64,000 nucleotides of DNA from VXYL01 sp965199915 (GCA_965199915.1 OZ241348.1:3162001-3226000); one strand, 5' to 3'. Positions 25,155 to 35,576 are shown, counted from the first letter of the stretch. Numbers and translations are program-made. Notes: a model not told the origin generated them from the letters alone.

Positions 25155-26234
25155 GTGGCTTCGCGCCCCACCACGGACCCGGCGGCGGCGCCGCTGCGCA
25201 GCGCCGACTTCCATTTCGCCCTGCCGCCGGAACTGATCGCCCAGCGTCCGCCGCCGACGCGCACGGAAAGTCGGCTGCTGGTGCTGCGCGGCGACGAAAT
25301 GCTGCATCGCCGCTTCCCCGCTCTGGTGGACTTGCTCGCGCCGGAAGACCTGCTGGTGCTCAACGACACCCGCGTCATCAAGGCGCGGCTGCTGGCGCGC
25401 AAGGACTCCGGCGGCCGCGCGGAACTGCTCGTGGAGCGCGTGCTGGACGCCACCCGCGCGCTGTGCCAGGCGCGGACGAGCAAGCCGCTGCGCGCCGGCC
25501 GGCGACTCTTCGTGCGGGATGTCGCCATCGACGTGCTGGGGCGTTGCGGCGAGTTCCACCTGCTCGACTTCAACGCGCCGGTGGCGCAGGTGCTCGCGCG
25601 CCACGGGCGCGTGCCGTTGCCGCCGTACATCGACCGGCCGGCGGACGCCCACGACGAGGAGCGCTATCAAACGGTGTACGCCGCCCACGCCGGCGCCGTG
25701 GCCGCGCCCACCGCCGGCCTGCATTTCGACAAGGCGCTACTGGCGCGCCTGGCCGCCAAGGGCGTCGCCGTCGCCCGCCTCACCCTGCACGTTGGCGCCG
25801 GCACGTTTCAGCCGCTGCGCGCGGGCGCCATCGAACGCCACCGCATGCATGCCGAGCGCTACCGGATTCCGCCCGCCACACGCCGCGCGTTGGCGGCGCG
25901 GCGCGGGCGCGTGGTGGCGGTGGGAACAACGGTGGTGCGCGCCTTGGAAGCGGCGGCCCAGAGCGGCGACGACGAAGGCGAGACGCGGCTCTTCATCGCT
26001 CCGGGCCACCGTTTCCGCGCCGTGGACGCGCTCGTCACGAACTTCCACCTGCCCGATTCCACGCTGCTGATGCTGGTGTCCGCCTTCGCCGGATTCGACC
26101 GCGTGCGGCGCGCCTACGCGGAGGCGGTGGCGCGGCGGTACCGTTTTTTCAGCTATGGCGACGCCATGTTCTGCGCACGGGAAACCGGGGCCTGCGAACG
26201 CGCCGCCGGCGCGGCGCCGGGCCGCACGCCGTAG
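25155..26234 (+). CDS. queA: S-adenosylmethionine:tRNA ribosyltransferase-isomerase
   Basis: 359-residue QueA, which transfers and isomerises the ribosyl group of AdoMet onto preQ1-modified tRNA to form epoxyqueuosine. Family motifs: LPPELIAQRPPPTRTESRLL, LLVLNDTRVIKARL, the internal RYQTVYAAHAGAVAAPTAGL, HFDKALLARLAAKG, LHVGAGTFQPLR, VVAVGTTVVRALE and LVTNFHLPDSTLLMLVSAF. GTG at 25155 with GGAG upstream puts the homologous region at the N-terminus. It precedes tgt by 32 bp, the common queA-tgt order. Confidence 0.97.
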   Translation: MASRPTTDPAAAPLRSADFHFALPPELIAQRPPPTRTESRLLVLRGDEMLHRRFPALVDLLAPEDLLVLNDTRVIKARLLARKDSGGRAELLVERVLDATRALCQARTSKPLRAGRRLFVRDVAIDVLGRCGEFHLLDFNAPVAQVLARHGRVPLPPYIDRPADAHDEERYQTVYAAHAGAVAAPTAGLHFDKALLARLAAKGVAVARLTLHVGAGTFQPLRAGAIERHRMHAERYRIPPATRRALAARRGRVVAVGTTVVRALEAAAQSGDDEGETRLFIAPGHRFRAVDALVTNFHLPDSTLLMLVSAFAGFDRVRRAYAEAVARRYRFFSYGDAMFCARETGACERAAGAAPGRTP

Positions 26235-26266
26235 GACGCCGTCCCTTGTCGGGTGGCGATCCGCGC

Positions 26267-27403
<1,137 letters not shown>

Positions 27404-27439
27404 GCTGCGCCACCCGCACCCCGCCGGAGAGGAGCAATC

Positions 27440-28867
27440 ATGCGCTGGAAGCAATCCCTCGCTTTGGTGGTTTTCGCCACGCTGGCGGCGGCCGCGCCCA
27501 TTGGCGCCGCGGACCGGCCGCCGAACATCGTCTTGTTGATCGGCGACGATCACGGCTATCCCTATTTCGGCTTCATGGGCGACCGCAACGTCGTGACGCC
27601 GAACATGGACGCCTTGGCGGCCGGCGGCTTCACGTTCGGCACCACGCACGTCACGGCGTCCTACTGCCGACCGTCCCTCCGCTCCATCATCACCGGCCTG
27701 CACCCGGTGCGCTACGTGTTGCGTGCAAACGAAATCATGGCGCGCCGGCGGCGCGCGGATCCACGCTACGCCACCTTGGACGACACGCAAAAGCGCGCCT
27801 GGGAGGCGCGGCAAAAGGCCGCCGCCATGCGCGAGTTCGACACGCTGCCGTCGCTCTTGGCGCGGGCCGGCCATGTGAGCTGGCAGGGCGGCAAGTGGTG
27901 GGAGGACACCTACGAGAACGGACACTTCAACGAGGGCATGAGCGGCGGTTGGAACATGGCGCTGTTCGGCAAGGACGGCTTCTTCGCGGAATTGATGGGC
28001 GGCGCCGGCAACGATCTGCTGCGCCGGACGATGGCGCCTCTGCACGATTTCGTCGACCGACACGCGAAGCGGCCGCTGTTCCTCTGGTTCGCGCCGCAGC
28101 TGCCGCACACGCCTTTCGACGCCCCGTACACCTACGCCAAGCTCTACCGCCACAAGCCGCTCAGCGAGTCGGCCAAGCTGTACTACGCCAACATCAGCTG
28201 GTGGGACCACGGCCTCGGCCAGGTGATGGACTTCTTCGCGAGCCGCGGGCTGTTGGACGACACCTTGTTCGTCTACGTTGGCGACAACGGCTGGGAGCAG
28301 GACGCGCAAGTGGAGTACAAGCAGCCGAACTCGGACGTCCGCACCGACGCGCTGTACGCCAACGGCGGCCTGAAAGGCAAGAGCGGCCTCTACGACTTGT
28401 CGTTCCGCACGCCAATGATCTTCCACTGGCCGGGGCGCGTGCGGCAGGGCTTCAACGAAACGAGCCTGGTGTCGTCCTTGGACCTGCTGCCGACTCTCTT
28501 GGACATCGTCGGCTTGCCGGCGCCGCCGGATTTGCCCGGCCGCTCCCTGGCGCCGCTGCTGCTCGAGGGGCGCGACGCAACCGAATACGTCGAGCGGCAA
28601 GAGCTCATCGGCTATGTGGACACGCGCCGCGCGGCCCACGACCCGATGGGTCAGCCCGCCGAGGGCTTCTACGTCCGCACCCCGCGCTGGCACTTCCTCC
28701 GGTACCGCGACAGCGGCGAGACGGCCCTTTACGACATGTCCGTTGATCCGCGCTCGGAGCGGGACGTGGCTGCGCAACACCCCGAACTGGTGGCGCGTTT
28801 CACGCGGCGCATCGAGGACTGGGCGGCGTCCATGGGCGTGACGCCGGGGCTGCGCGTACATGAATGA
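27440..28867 (+). CDS. secreted arylsulfatase family protein
   Basis: 475 residues with a cleavable signal peptide (LALVVFATLAAAAPIGAA). The alkaline-phosphatase-superfamily fold shows PNIVLLIGDDHGYPYFGFMG (metal-binding Asp pair) and the sulfatase signature CRPSLRSIITG, where the Cys (about residue 76) is the formylglycine precursor in C-x-P-S-x-R. Also LFLWFAPQLPHTPFDAPY and GDNGWEQD with further metal ligands. It would hydrolyse sulfate esters, often on algal or animal glycans, in the periplasm. Activation needs a formylglycine-generating enzyme, not seen in this window. GGAGAGGAG precedes the ATG. Confidence 0.92.
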   Translation: MRWKQSLALVVFATLAAAAPIGAADRPPNIVLLIGDDHGYPYFGFMGDRNVVTPNMDALAAGGFTFGTTHVTASYCRPSLRSIITGLHPVRYVLRANEIMARRRRADPRYATLDDTQKRAWEARQKAAAMREFDTLPSLLARAGHVSWQGGKWWEDTYENGHFNEGMSGGWNMALFGKDGFFAELMGGAGNDLLRRTMAPLHDFVDRHAKRPLFLWFAPQLPHTPFDAPYTYAKLYRHKPLSESAKLYYANISWWDHGLGQVMDFFASRGLLDDTLFVYVGDNGWEQDAQVEYKQPNSDVRTDALYANGGLKGKSGLYDLSFRTPMIFHWPGRVRQGFNETSLVSSLDLLPTLLDIVGLPAPPDLPGRSLAPLLLEGRDATEYVERQELIGYVDTRRAAHDPMGQPAEGFYVRTPRWHFLRYRDSGETALYDMSVDPRSERDVAAQHPELVARFTRRIEDWAASMGVTPGLRVHE

Positions 28868-28950
28868 ACGCCGCCGACGAGCGGAAGCTGGGTTAAGATC
28901 GCACTTCAAGGCGGCGTGGCGATTCGCGCCCGCCACAACTTGGAAAGCTC

Positions 28951-30105
28951 GTGACCGCGCTGTTAGTGCTGGAGGACGGAAGCATCTTCCGCGGCGAGGC
29001 CGTGGGCGCGTCCGGTTCCGCCGTGGGCGAAGTGGTCTTCAACACGGCCATGACGGGCTATCAGGAAATCCTCACGGATCCCTCCTACGCGCGCCAAATC
29101 GTCACGCTCACCTACCCGCACATCGGCAACACCGGCGTGAACGCCGAAGACGTCGAATCCGCCCGCGTCTGGGCGGCGGGCCTGGTGATCCGCGACTGCC
29201 CGCGGCGGCACGCGAGCTGGCGCGCCGAACAAGCGCTGCCGGACTATCTGGCAAGCGCCGGAATCGTCGCCATCGCAAACATCGACACGCGCCGGCTGAC
29301 GCGCCTGATCCGCGCCAAAGGCGCACTGGCCGGCTGCATCGTCACCGGCGCTGGAGCGGATGGCGAGCGGGCGCTCGCCGCGGCGCGGGCGTTTCCGGGC
29401 CTCGCCGGCATGGATCTCGCCCAGGTGGTGTCTCGAACCGACGTTGGCGAGTGGCGCGAAGGCGGCTGGTCGCTCGGCGCCGGCTACGCGAAGACCGACG
29501 GCCAAGGACCGCACGTGGTGGCCTACGATTTCGGCGTGAAGCGCAACATCCTGCGTCTGCTGGCCGACCGCGGCTGCCGGGTGACCGTCGTGCCCGCGCA
29601 GACGCCGGCGGGCGAAGCCTTGGCGCACCGCCCAGACGGCGTGTTCCTCTCCAACGGTCCCGGCGACCCGGAACCGTGCCGCTACGCCATCGACTCCGCG
29701 CGGGCGTTCCTGGAACGCAAGGTGCCCACGTTCGGCATCTGTTTGGGCCATCAAATCCTCGCCTTGGCCGCCGGCGGCAAGACGGTGAAGATGCCCTTCG
29801 GCCACCACGGAGCGAACCATCCGGTGCAGGACCTCGCCACCCGCGCCGTGCTGATCACCAGCCAGAACCACGGCTTCGCGGTGGATGGCGACGCGCTGCC
29901 AAACACCGTGGAAGTGACGCACACGTCGCTGTTCGACGGCACCGTGCAGGGCATACGCTGCGTGGACGCGCCCGCTTTCGGCTTTCAAGGCCACCCGGAG
30001 GCCAGCCCCGGGCCGCGCGACTGCGGCTACCTGTTCGACCGCTTCGTCGCGCTGATGGCGCGCCCGGACCGCGGGAGTTGCACACCCGGCGGGCCTGTTG
30101 AATGA
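28951..30105 (+). CDS. carA: carbamoyl-phosphate synthase small subunit (glutaminase)
   Basis: 384 residues; provides ammonia from glutamine for carbamoyl phosphate in pyrimidine and arginine synthesis. N-terminal CarA domain (LEDGSIFRGEAVGASG, EVVFNTAMTGYQEILTDPSY) and class I glutamine amidotransferase domain with the nucleophile Cys in FGICLGHQILALA (about residue 264), QNHGFAVDG and the His/Glu pair in FQGHPEASPGP. GTG start. The large subunit carB, normally the next gene, is absent; a nudix gene follows instead. Confidence 0.96.
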   Translation: MTALLVLEDGSIFRGEAVGASGSAVGEVVFNTAMTGYQEILTDPSYARQIVTLTYPHIGNTGVNAEDVESARVWAAGLVIRDCPRRHASWRAEQALPDYLASAGIVAIANIDTRRLTRLIRAKGALAGCIVTGAGADGERALAAARAFPGLAGMDLAQVVSRTDVGEWREGGWSLGAGYAKTDGQGPHVVAYDFGVKRNILRLLADRGCRVTVVPAQTPAGEALAHRPDGVFLSNGPGDPEPCRYAIDSARAFLERKVPTFGICLGHQILALAAGGKTVKMPFGHHGANHPVQDLATRAVLITSQNHGFAVDGDALPNTVEVTHTSLFDGTVQGIRCVDAPAFGFQGHPEASPGPRDCGYLFDRFVALMARPDRGSCTPGGPVE

Positions 30106-30137
30106 TGCGCGCATCTCCCTCGCACCAAGGACATCCC

Positions 30138-30761
30138 ATGCCAAGCGCCGACGGCAAGCACAAGAACGACATGTACGGCGACGTGGATGGCGCGTCACAG
30201 GCGCGGGAGACGCGGCCGGCCGCGCCGGCGGCCACCGTGGTGTTGCTGCGCGACGGCGCGGCAGGGCCGGAGGTGCTGATGCTGCGCAAGAACTCCAAGA
30301 TCGCCTTCGGTGGGATGTGGGTGTTCCCAGGCGGACGCATCGACGCCGAGGATTATCCCCGCGGCGGCGACAAGGAACTCGGTGCCCGCAACGCCGCCGC
30401 CCGGGAAGCGCGCGAGGAAGCCGGCGTACACGTCGACCCGGCCGCCTTCGTCTGGTTCGCCCACTGGACGCCGCCTCCGAGCACGCCGGTGCGGTTCGCC
30501 ACATGGTTCTTCGCCGCCCGCGCCGGCGACCAAGCGGTGCGCATCGACGACGGCGAGATCAAGGCGCACCAATGGATCCGGCCCGCGGACGCCTTGGCCA
30601 AGCACAAACGCGGCGAGATCGACTTGGTGCCCCCCACGTGGGTGACCTGGCGCCAGCTACCCGACATGGCCCAACCGCGCTTCCTCTGGAGCCTCATTAA
30701 CATTAACGGGAATCTGGATTGGACAAGACGGTACCAGCGCATCCGGTGTGCTGGAGTATGA
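30138..30761 (+). CDS. NUDIX hydrolase
   Basis: 207-residue nudix pyrophosphohydrolase. The nudix box appears with the variable insertion of the NUDT19/CoA-pyrophosphatase-like group: KIAFGGMWVFPGGRIDAED, then AAAREAREEAGVHVD with the R-E-x-x-E-E metal site. Substrate (CoA, NADH or ADP-ribose type) is not determinable. ATG at 30138 follows AAGGA; an upstream ATG at 30102 overlaps the carA stop. The last ~20 residues (NINGNLDWTRRYQRIRCAGV) look atypical and the DNA there turns AT-richer, as if the gene end were replaced at the border of the next island. Confidence 0.88.
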   Translation: MPSADGKHKNDMYGDVDGASQARETRPAAPAATVVLLRDGAAGPEVLMLRKNSKIAFGGMWVFPGGRIDAEDYPRGGDKELGARNAAAREAREEAGVHVDPAAFVWFAHWTPPPSTPVRFATWFFAARAGDQAVRIDDGEIKAHQWIRPADALAKHKRGEIDLVPPTWVTWRQLPDMAQPRFLWSLININGNLDWTRRYQRIRCAGV

Positions 30762-30794
30762 TTGCCAGACGACAATCACCGCACGGAGCCAACC

Positions 30795-31229
30795 GTGAAC
30801 ACCGCAACAGCGACCGTCCCCGAAGCGACGACCCCGCGCCGGCGTCGCCAGCCCGTCGCGCTGCACATGATCTTTCCGCAACCGCTGACCGAGGAGGAGC
30901 GCCGGGGCATCGAGAGTCCGAACCGCCACGTCAGCCTGCCGTCCCCGGCCCGCGCCCGTGTGGAGGCCACTCTGCGCGACCTGTCGGGCGAACTCGCGCT
31001 GCTCGGCGTCCTTAGCGTCGGCATCTTCGGCAGCGTTGCCCGTGGTGAAGACACCCCCGCCAGCGACGTGGATCTCGCCATCCTGTTCGCTGGGTACGAG
31101 TGCATGGCCCGCGTCAGGGTCATCCGCCTGTTGGAAGTTCACTTCAACCGGCATGTCGACGTCATTCGCCTGCCGTTCCATTTCCCACTCAACACGACCG
31201 CGCCCGACGACTTGATCATGGTGTGGTGA
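30795..31229 (+). CDS. MNT-type nucleotidyltransferase (MntA-like antitoxin)
   Basis: 144-residue minimal nucleotidyltransferase with the catalytic signature SVGIFGSVARGEDTPASDVD (G-S-x10-D-x-D). In MntA-HepT modules the enzyme AMPylates the HEPN toxin to silence it. GTG at 30795 has a perfectly placed GGAG, and the stop overlaps the HEPN start (GTGA). The first 40 residues (TATATVPEATTPRRRRQPVA) are low-complexity and extra relative to usual minimal members. Confidence 0.85.
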   Translation: MNTATATVPEATTPRRRRQPVALHMIFPQPLTEEERRGIESPNRHVSLPSPARARVEATLRDLSGELALLGVLSVGIFGSVARGEDTPASDVDLAILFAGYECMARVRVIRLLEVHFNRHVDVIRLPFHFPLNTTAPDDLIMVW

Positions 31230-31606
31230 CGACCACAACCAGGGACAGCCGCCGACCTTTCGGCGAACGCCGGGCGCTGGTGTTGAAGTCCATCAACGAC
31301 CTGCGGCAGTTCAGAGACAGCGCGTCCCGCGACCAGCTGGAGTCGAACCCCATCCTGTTGGCGGGGTGCGCGAAGCTGTTGGAGTTGATTGGGGAGATCA
31401 CGCACCCCAACGCGGGACACGCGAGCCAACGACTGTCGGATGAGTACCACGCAGCAAGGCACGAGATCGCCCACGAGTATTCGACATTCAACCCCGATTT
31501 GGTGTGGTCCCTGATGCAGGGGCTGGACGAGTTGTACGAGGAAGTGCTGGTGCGCGCCGAACCGCCCGAACGTCCGTCTCCCGAACCGTCGAAGGCGCGA
31601 CCCTGA
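31226..31606 (+). CDS. HEPN-like (HepT-type) toxin candidate
   Basis: 126 residues, mainly helical. The HEPN active-site pattern R-x4-H appears as ARHEIAHEYSTF. HEPN toxins are metal-independent RNases. Its GTG start overlaps the MNT stop, giving the classic nucleotidyltransferase-HEPN toxin-antitoxin order, although the helix content around the motif is more divergent than in standard HepT. The C-terminus is Pro/Glu-rich. Confidence 0.78.
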   Translation: MTTTTRDSRRPFGERRALVLKSINDLRQFRDSASRDQLESNPILLAGCAKLLELIGEITHPNAGHASQRLSDEYHAARHEIAHEYSTFNPDLVWSLMQGLDELYEEVLVRAEPPERPSPEPSKARP

Positions 31607-31645
31607 CGTTTCCGTCACAGTAGCGGCGGACGAAGTCAGATCGAC

Positions 31646-32074
31646 TTACAAGCGGCTCGCAGCAGCCCGCGCCATCCCCGCCGCCAGCGCCTCAACAGCG
31701 CGCTCGAAGCTCACCAGTCGGCGAACAAGGGCGTTGTAGCGGGAGTGCGCGTCTCCGGCGGGGTGTTGCCGCGCGACGGCTTCGTACAGCGCGAGTTCGG
31801 GCTGATCGGGCAGGCCGGGAACTTCGGGCACGCGCACACCGGCGCGCCGCAGGCGGCGTGCGCCAATGGCCACCAGCAGCACTTCGATCGGGAACTCCGG
31901 CGCGGGCGCGTTTGGAGCGCCCGCCGCCGGTTCTTCGGGGCTTGGCGCGGGCGATCTGCTCTCGCCATCGCTGTTGGTGCCGATCGCGGCGAGGGCATCC
32001 AGCCCGGCGAGCACCAATTCGGCGCCGGGCAAATCCCGCAACGCGCTCCGGCCCAAGGGGAAGGCGGCGTTCAA
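31646..32074 (-). CDS. hypothetical partner of the DUF6036 nucleotidyltransferase
   Basis: 142 residues with an N-terminal helical part, a Pro/Ala-rich linker (PAPSPEEPAAGAPNAPAPEF) and a C-terminal domain (VLLVAIGARRLRRAGVRVP, SRYNALVRRLVSFERAVEAL). No family name is recognised. The start overlaps the stop of the nucleotidyltransferase gene by ATGA, so the two form a coupled pair, facing the MNT-HEPN pair tail to tail. Confidence 0.65.
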   Translation of the reverse strand: MNAAFPLGRSALRDLPGAELVLAGLDALAAIGTNSDGESRSPAPSPEEPAAGAPNAPAPEFPIEVLLVAIGARRLRRAGVRVPEVPGLPDQPELALYEAVARQHPAGDAHSRYNALVRRLVSFERAVEALAAGMARAAASRL

Positions 32075-32610
32075 GACTTGGCCTCCAGCTCCTCGGCGAC
32101 AACGCGCATTTTGTCCGCAAATACGCCCGCGTCAATGGCTGGAAAGCGCAACAGGTCGCTCTTGATGCCACGGAAGAACCCCACCAGTCGACGCGACTCG
32201 ATCAAACCGCGCTTGCGCATGGCGGCGACATCTTGCAGATCCTGCGGGTGGCCGCGTTCGACTTTGGCCAATGCCTGCGCGTAGAAGTCGTAGTGGTGGA
32301 AATCCACCACGCCGTGCCGCGCAACGAAGGGGCTGCGTTCGCGCCAGCCGGGGAGCGGCGGGATGAAGTCGTCCGGCGCCGCCAATTCCACGTTCATGTG
32401 GAGTTCCTCCTTGGCGTGGGCGATGGCCTCGAAGACGCCGCCCGGTTCCGGGTCGAGCTTGAGGTCCACATCCACAGTCGTCTCCCGCCAGCCAACCAGA
32501 ACCGCCGAGGCGCCGCCGACCAGATAGACGCGCCCCGGCCCGGTGGCCCGTTCGCCCAAGCGGCGCATGAGCAGACGCACCTTGGCGGCATTGCTGATCT
32601 CGTGGCGCAT
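32071..32610 (-). CDS. DUF6036-type nucleotidyltransferase
   Basis: 179 residues. Opening VYLVGGASAVLVGWRETTVD followed by VDLKLDP gives the nucleotidyltransferase pattern G-G-x-A-...-D-x-D of the AbiEii/DUF6036 group. Downstream, PLPGWRERSPFVARHG and DFYAQALAKVERGHPQDLQD match family members encoded with a small second gene. AbiEii-type enzymes are toxins that pyrophosphorylate tRNA, while others act as antitoxins; which role applies is unknown here. First gene of a two-gene unit, divergent from ccmF. Confidence 0.8.
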   Translation of the reverse strand: MRHEISNAAKVRLLMRRLGERATGPGRVYLVGGASAVLVGWRETTVDVDLKLDPEPGGVFEAIAHAKEELHMNVELAAPDDFIPPLPGWRERSPFVARHGVVDFHHYDFYAQALAKVERGHPQDLQDVAAMRKRGLIESRRLVGFFRGIKSDLLRFPAIDAGVFADKMRVVAEELEAKS

Positions 32611-32841
32611 TGCAACGCTTCGTGGTGGAGGCGACAGGGGCGAGTATGTGGACGGCGTCGGCGAGGTTCAAGCGCCAGCGAACAACGAACCCGCGGAGAC
32701 GGGCAATCGCCCCGCGCCTGCTGCTACGATGGCGGCACTTGGGGGCAAACCGGGGAATCACCAGTGGCGGTTACGCGGGCGAGAGCGGCGCCGTGCGGCT
32801 TGGTCGCCGGGGAACACAACGCAGCGTTGGCGGTGGCTTGA

Positions 32842-34776
32842 ATGATCGTCGAACTCGGCCACTTCGCAACCATTCTCGCGCTGTGCATGGCGTTGGCGCT
32901 GGCGGTGGTTGGGCAGCTGAGCGCGGTGTGCGGCGCGTGGCGGAACGTCACCGTGCGGCTCGCTTCCGGGCAGTTGCTGTTCTTGGCGCTCGGGTTCGGC
33001 GCGCTGGCTTATGCGTTCCTGGTCAACGATTTCTCGGTGTCCTACGTGGCGCGGAACTCCAACACGGAGTTGCCATGGGACTACCGGCTGAGCGCCACCT
33101 GGGGCGCCCACGAAGGTTCGTTTCTGTTCTGGACGTTGGTGCTGGCCGGCTGGACGTTCGCGGTGAGCGCCGGCGGAAAGCGCCTTCCGGACGACTTGCA
33201 CGGGCGTGCGCTCAGCGTGCTGGGGTTGCTCAACTTCGGCTTCCTGCTGTTCCTGCTCAGCACCTCCAATCCGTTCGCGCGTTTGGTGGGCGCGCCGGCG
33301 GAAGGGCAGGACTTGAACCCGCTGCTGCAAGACGTGGGGCTGTTGATCCACCCGCCGATGCTCTACGTCGGCTACGTCGGCTTCTCGGTGAGCTTCGCGT
33401 TCGCGGTGGCGGGCTTGCAGAGCGGGCGGCTGGACGCCGCTTGGGCGCGCTGGACGCGGCCTTGGGCCAACTTCGCCTGGGCGTTTCTCACCGTCGGCAT
33501 CGCCCTCGGCAGCTGGTGGGCGTACTACGAACTCGGCTGGGGCGGCTGGTGGTTTTGGGACCCGGTGGAGAACGCCTCGTTCATGCCGTGGTTGGCGGGC
33601 ACGGCGCTGGTGCATTCGCTTGCGGCGACGGAAAAGCGCGGCGTGTTCAAGAGCTGGACGGTGTTCCTCGCCATCGCCGCGTTCTCGCTGGCCTTGCTGG
33701 GCGCGTTCATCGTGCGCTCCGGGGTCATCACCTCCGTCCACGCCTTCGCCTCGGACCCGGCGCGGGGCCTCTTCATCCTGCTGCTGCTGGTGCTCGCCGT
33801 TGGCGGCGCGCTGACGTTGTACGGCATGCGTGCGCCGAAGACCGCCGGCCGCGCGCGGTACGCCGGCGTTTCGCGGGAGCTCATGTTGCTCGCCAACAAC
33901 ATGCTGCTTGTGCTGGCGCTCGCGGTGGTGCTCATCGGCACGCTGTATCCGCTCGCCTACGAAGCGGCCACCGGCGGCGAGAAGCTCTCCGTGGGCCCGC
34001 CCTATTTCAACAGCGTGTTCGTGCCGCTGGCGCTGGTGCTGGCGGCGGCGCTGGCCATCGCCCCCATCGCGCGCTGGAAGCACACGCCGCTGGCGCTGTT
34101 CAGGAACGCGGGGTTGCTGGCCATCGGCGCGCTGGCGCTCGGCGTGCTGGCGCCGCTGGTGTTCGCCGGCACGGTGAAGGCCGGCGCCGCCCTCGCCATC
34201 GCCTGCGGCGCGTGGGTGGCGGCGGTGCTGGCCCGGGATGGCGCGCGCCGGCGCGGACACTGGACGCGGGGTTACATCGGCATGGCCACGGCGCATCTCG
34301 GCTTCGCGGTGTGTTTGGTGGGCATCGGCGTGACCAGCCAGTTCTCCAGCGAGCTGGATGTGCGCATGGCGCCGGGCGACACCGCGACGCTCGGCGACGT
34401 CACATGGCGTTTCGAGAGCCTGCGGCAAGTGCCGGGGCCCAACTACGTGGCCGACCAAGGCGTCTTCGTCACCGACGGCGGCGCGCGCTTGGTGGCCGAG
34501 AAACGCCGCTACAACGCCAGCCGCCAAGTGATGACCGAAGCGGGCATCGCGCCGGGGTTCGCGCGCGATCTGTTCGTGGCGTTGGGCGAGCCGTTGCCGG
34601 ACGGCGCGTGGGGCGTGCGCATCCACCACAAACCGCTGGTGCGCTGGGTGTGGTTCGGCGCGTTTCTGATGGCGTTCGGCGGCGCGTTGGCGGCAACGGA
34701 TCGGCGCTATCGACGCACCCGGAAAGCGGTGGAAGCCTCCCCGGCGCCGACCGCGACGCGGCTGGCGGAGGCGTAG
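32842..34776 (+). CDS. ccmF: cytochrome c-type biogenesis protein CcmF (haem lyase)
   Basis: 644-residue polytopic inner-membrane protein of system I cytochrome c maturation. The WWD haem-binding segment is seen as GSWWAYYELGWGGWWFWDPV (about residue 225), flanked by conserved His regions (WGAHEGSFLFWTLVLAG; HPPMLYVGYVGFSVSFAFAV), with about 14 transmembrane helices and a C-terminal periplasmic domain (VTWRFESLRQVPGPNYVAD). Normally ccmF is in the ccmABCDEFGH operon; none of the other genes is visible here, so this is an isolated copy or half of a split operon between toxin-antitoxin genes. Confidence 0.95.
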   Translation: MIVELGHFATILALCMALALAVVGQLSAVCGAWRNVTVRLASGQLLFLALGFGALAYAFLVNDFSVSYVARNSNTELPWDYRLSATWGAHEGSFLFWTLVLAGWTFAVSAGGKRLPDDLHGRALSVLGLLNFGFLLFLLSTSNPFARLVGAPAEGQDLNPLLQDVGLLIHPPMLYVGYVGFSVSFAFAVAGLQSGRLDAAWARWTRPWANFAWAFLTVGIALGSWWAYYELGWGGWWFWDPVENASFMPWLAGTALVHSLAATEKRGVFKSWTVFLAIAAFSLALLGAFIVRSGVITSVHAFASDPARGLFILLLLVLAVGGALTLYGMRAPKTAGRARYAGVSRELMLLANNMLLVLALAVVLIGTLYPLAYEAATGGEKLSVGPPYFNSVFVPLALVLAAALAIAPIARWKHTPLALFRNAGLLAIGALALGVLAPLVFAGTVKAGAALAIACGAWVAAVLARDGARRRGHWTRGYIGMATAHLGFAVCLVGIGVTSQFSSELDVRMAPGDTATLGDVTWRFESLRQVPGPNYVADQGVFVTDGGARLVAEKRRYNASRQVMTEAGIAPGFARDLFVALGEPLPDGAWGVRIHHKPLVRWVWFGAFLMAFGGALAATDRRYRRTRKAVEASPAPTATRLAEA

Positions 34777-34778
34777 CG

Positions 34779-35486
34779 ATGGAATGGCTGGCCGGCACCA
34801 GCGGCTACAGCTACAAGGAGTGGAAGGGCGCCTTCTACCCAGAGGACATCGCCGCCGGCGCGATGCTGGCCCACTACGCCTCGCGCCTGCCGGCGGTGGA
34901 GATCAACAACACCTTCTACCGCATGCCCCGGGCGAACGTGCTGGAAACGTGGCGCGACGCCGTGCCGGCGGGTTTCCGCTTCGTCATCAAAGCGTCGCGC
35001 CGCATCACCCACCAGGCCCAGCTCGCCGATTGCGAAGACGCGACGCGCCACCTCGCCGGACTACTGGAAACCTTGGGCGACAAACTCGGCTGCGTGCTGT
35101 TTCAACTACCGCCCTATCTGCGCAAAAACGCCGCCCTGTTGGATGCGTTTCTCGCCGCCTGGCCAACAGCGTTCCCGGCGGCCGTGGAGTTTCGCCACGC
35201 CGGTTGGTTCGACGCGGAAACCGCGGACACCCTCGCCCGCCGCGGCGCGGCGATCTGCGTCTCCGACGACGGCAAGCTGCCGCTGCCGGATTTCCACGGC
35301 ACCGTGGACTGGCTCTACTTTCGGCTGCGCCGCCCAGACTACGACGACGCCGACCTCGCCCAGTGGATCGAACGCGGCGTGGCCACCGGCGCGAAGCGCG
35401 GCTTCGCCTTCTTCAAGCACGAGGACGAAGGCGCCGGCCCGCGCCTAGCGGCGCGGTTTCTGCGCACCGCCGGGGCGCACTGTTGA
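34779..35486 (+). CDS. DUF72 family protein
   Basis: 235-residue TIM-barrel protein of the YecE/DUF72 family, unknown function. Motifs: AGTSGYSYKEWKGAFYPED, VEINNTFYRMPR, GFRFVIKASRRITH, LGCVLFQLPPYLRKN, AVEFRHAGWFD, WLYFRLRRPDY. ATG is 3 bp after the ccmF stop and GGAGG lies in the ccmF end, so both are probably co-transcribed. Confidence 0.93.
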   Translation: MEWLAGTSGYSYKEWKGAFYPEDIAAGAMLAHYASRLPAVEINNTFYRMPRANVLETWRDAVPAGFRFVIKASRRITHQAQLADCEDATRHLAGLLETLGDKLGCVLFQLPPYLRKNAALLDAFLAAWPTAFPAAVEFRHAGWFDAETADTLARRGAAICVSDDGKLPLPDFHGTVDWLYFRLRRPDYDDADLAQWIERGVATGAKRGFAFFKHEDEGAGPRLAARFLRTAGAHC

Positions 35487-35576
35487 GTTTGCATACCGCA
35501 AATCAACACGCAGTGGCGCATCTGCTTCCGCTGGAGCGACGACGGGCCCTGCGATGTCGAGATCATGGATTACGCG
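35487..35576 (+). pseudogene. C-terminal remnant of a HigB-type toxin
   Basis: Directly after the DUF72 stop, an open frame reads INTQWRICFRWSDDGPCDVE then IMDYA. This is the C-terminal strand pair of HigB/RelE-type mRNA interferases (I-N-x-Q-W/Y-R-I-C-F-x-W...V-E-I-x-D-Y). The N-terminal two thirds are missing and the reading continues into unrelated sequence. A complete HigA antitoxin lies 7 kb downstream at 42327. Confidence 0.65.
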
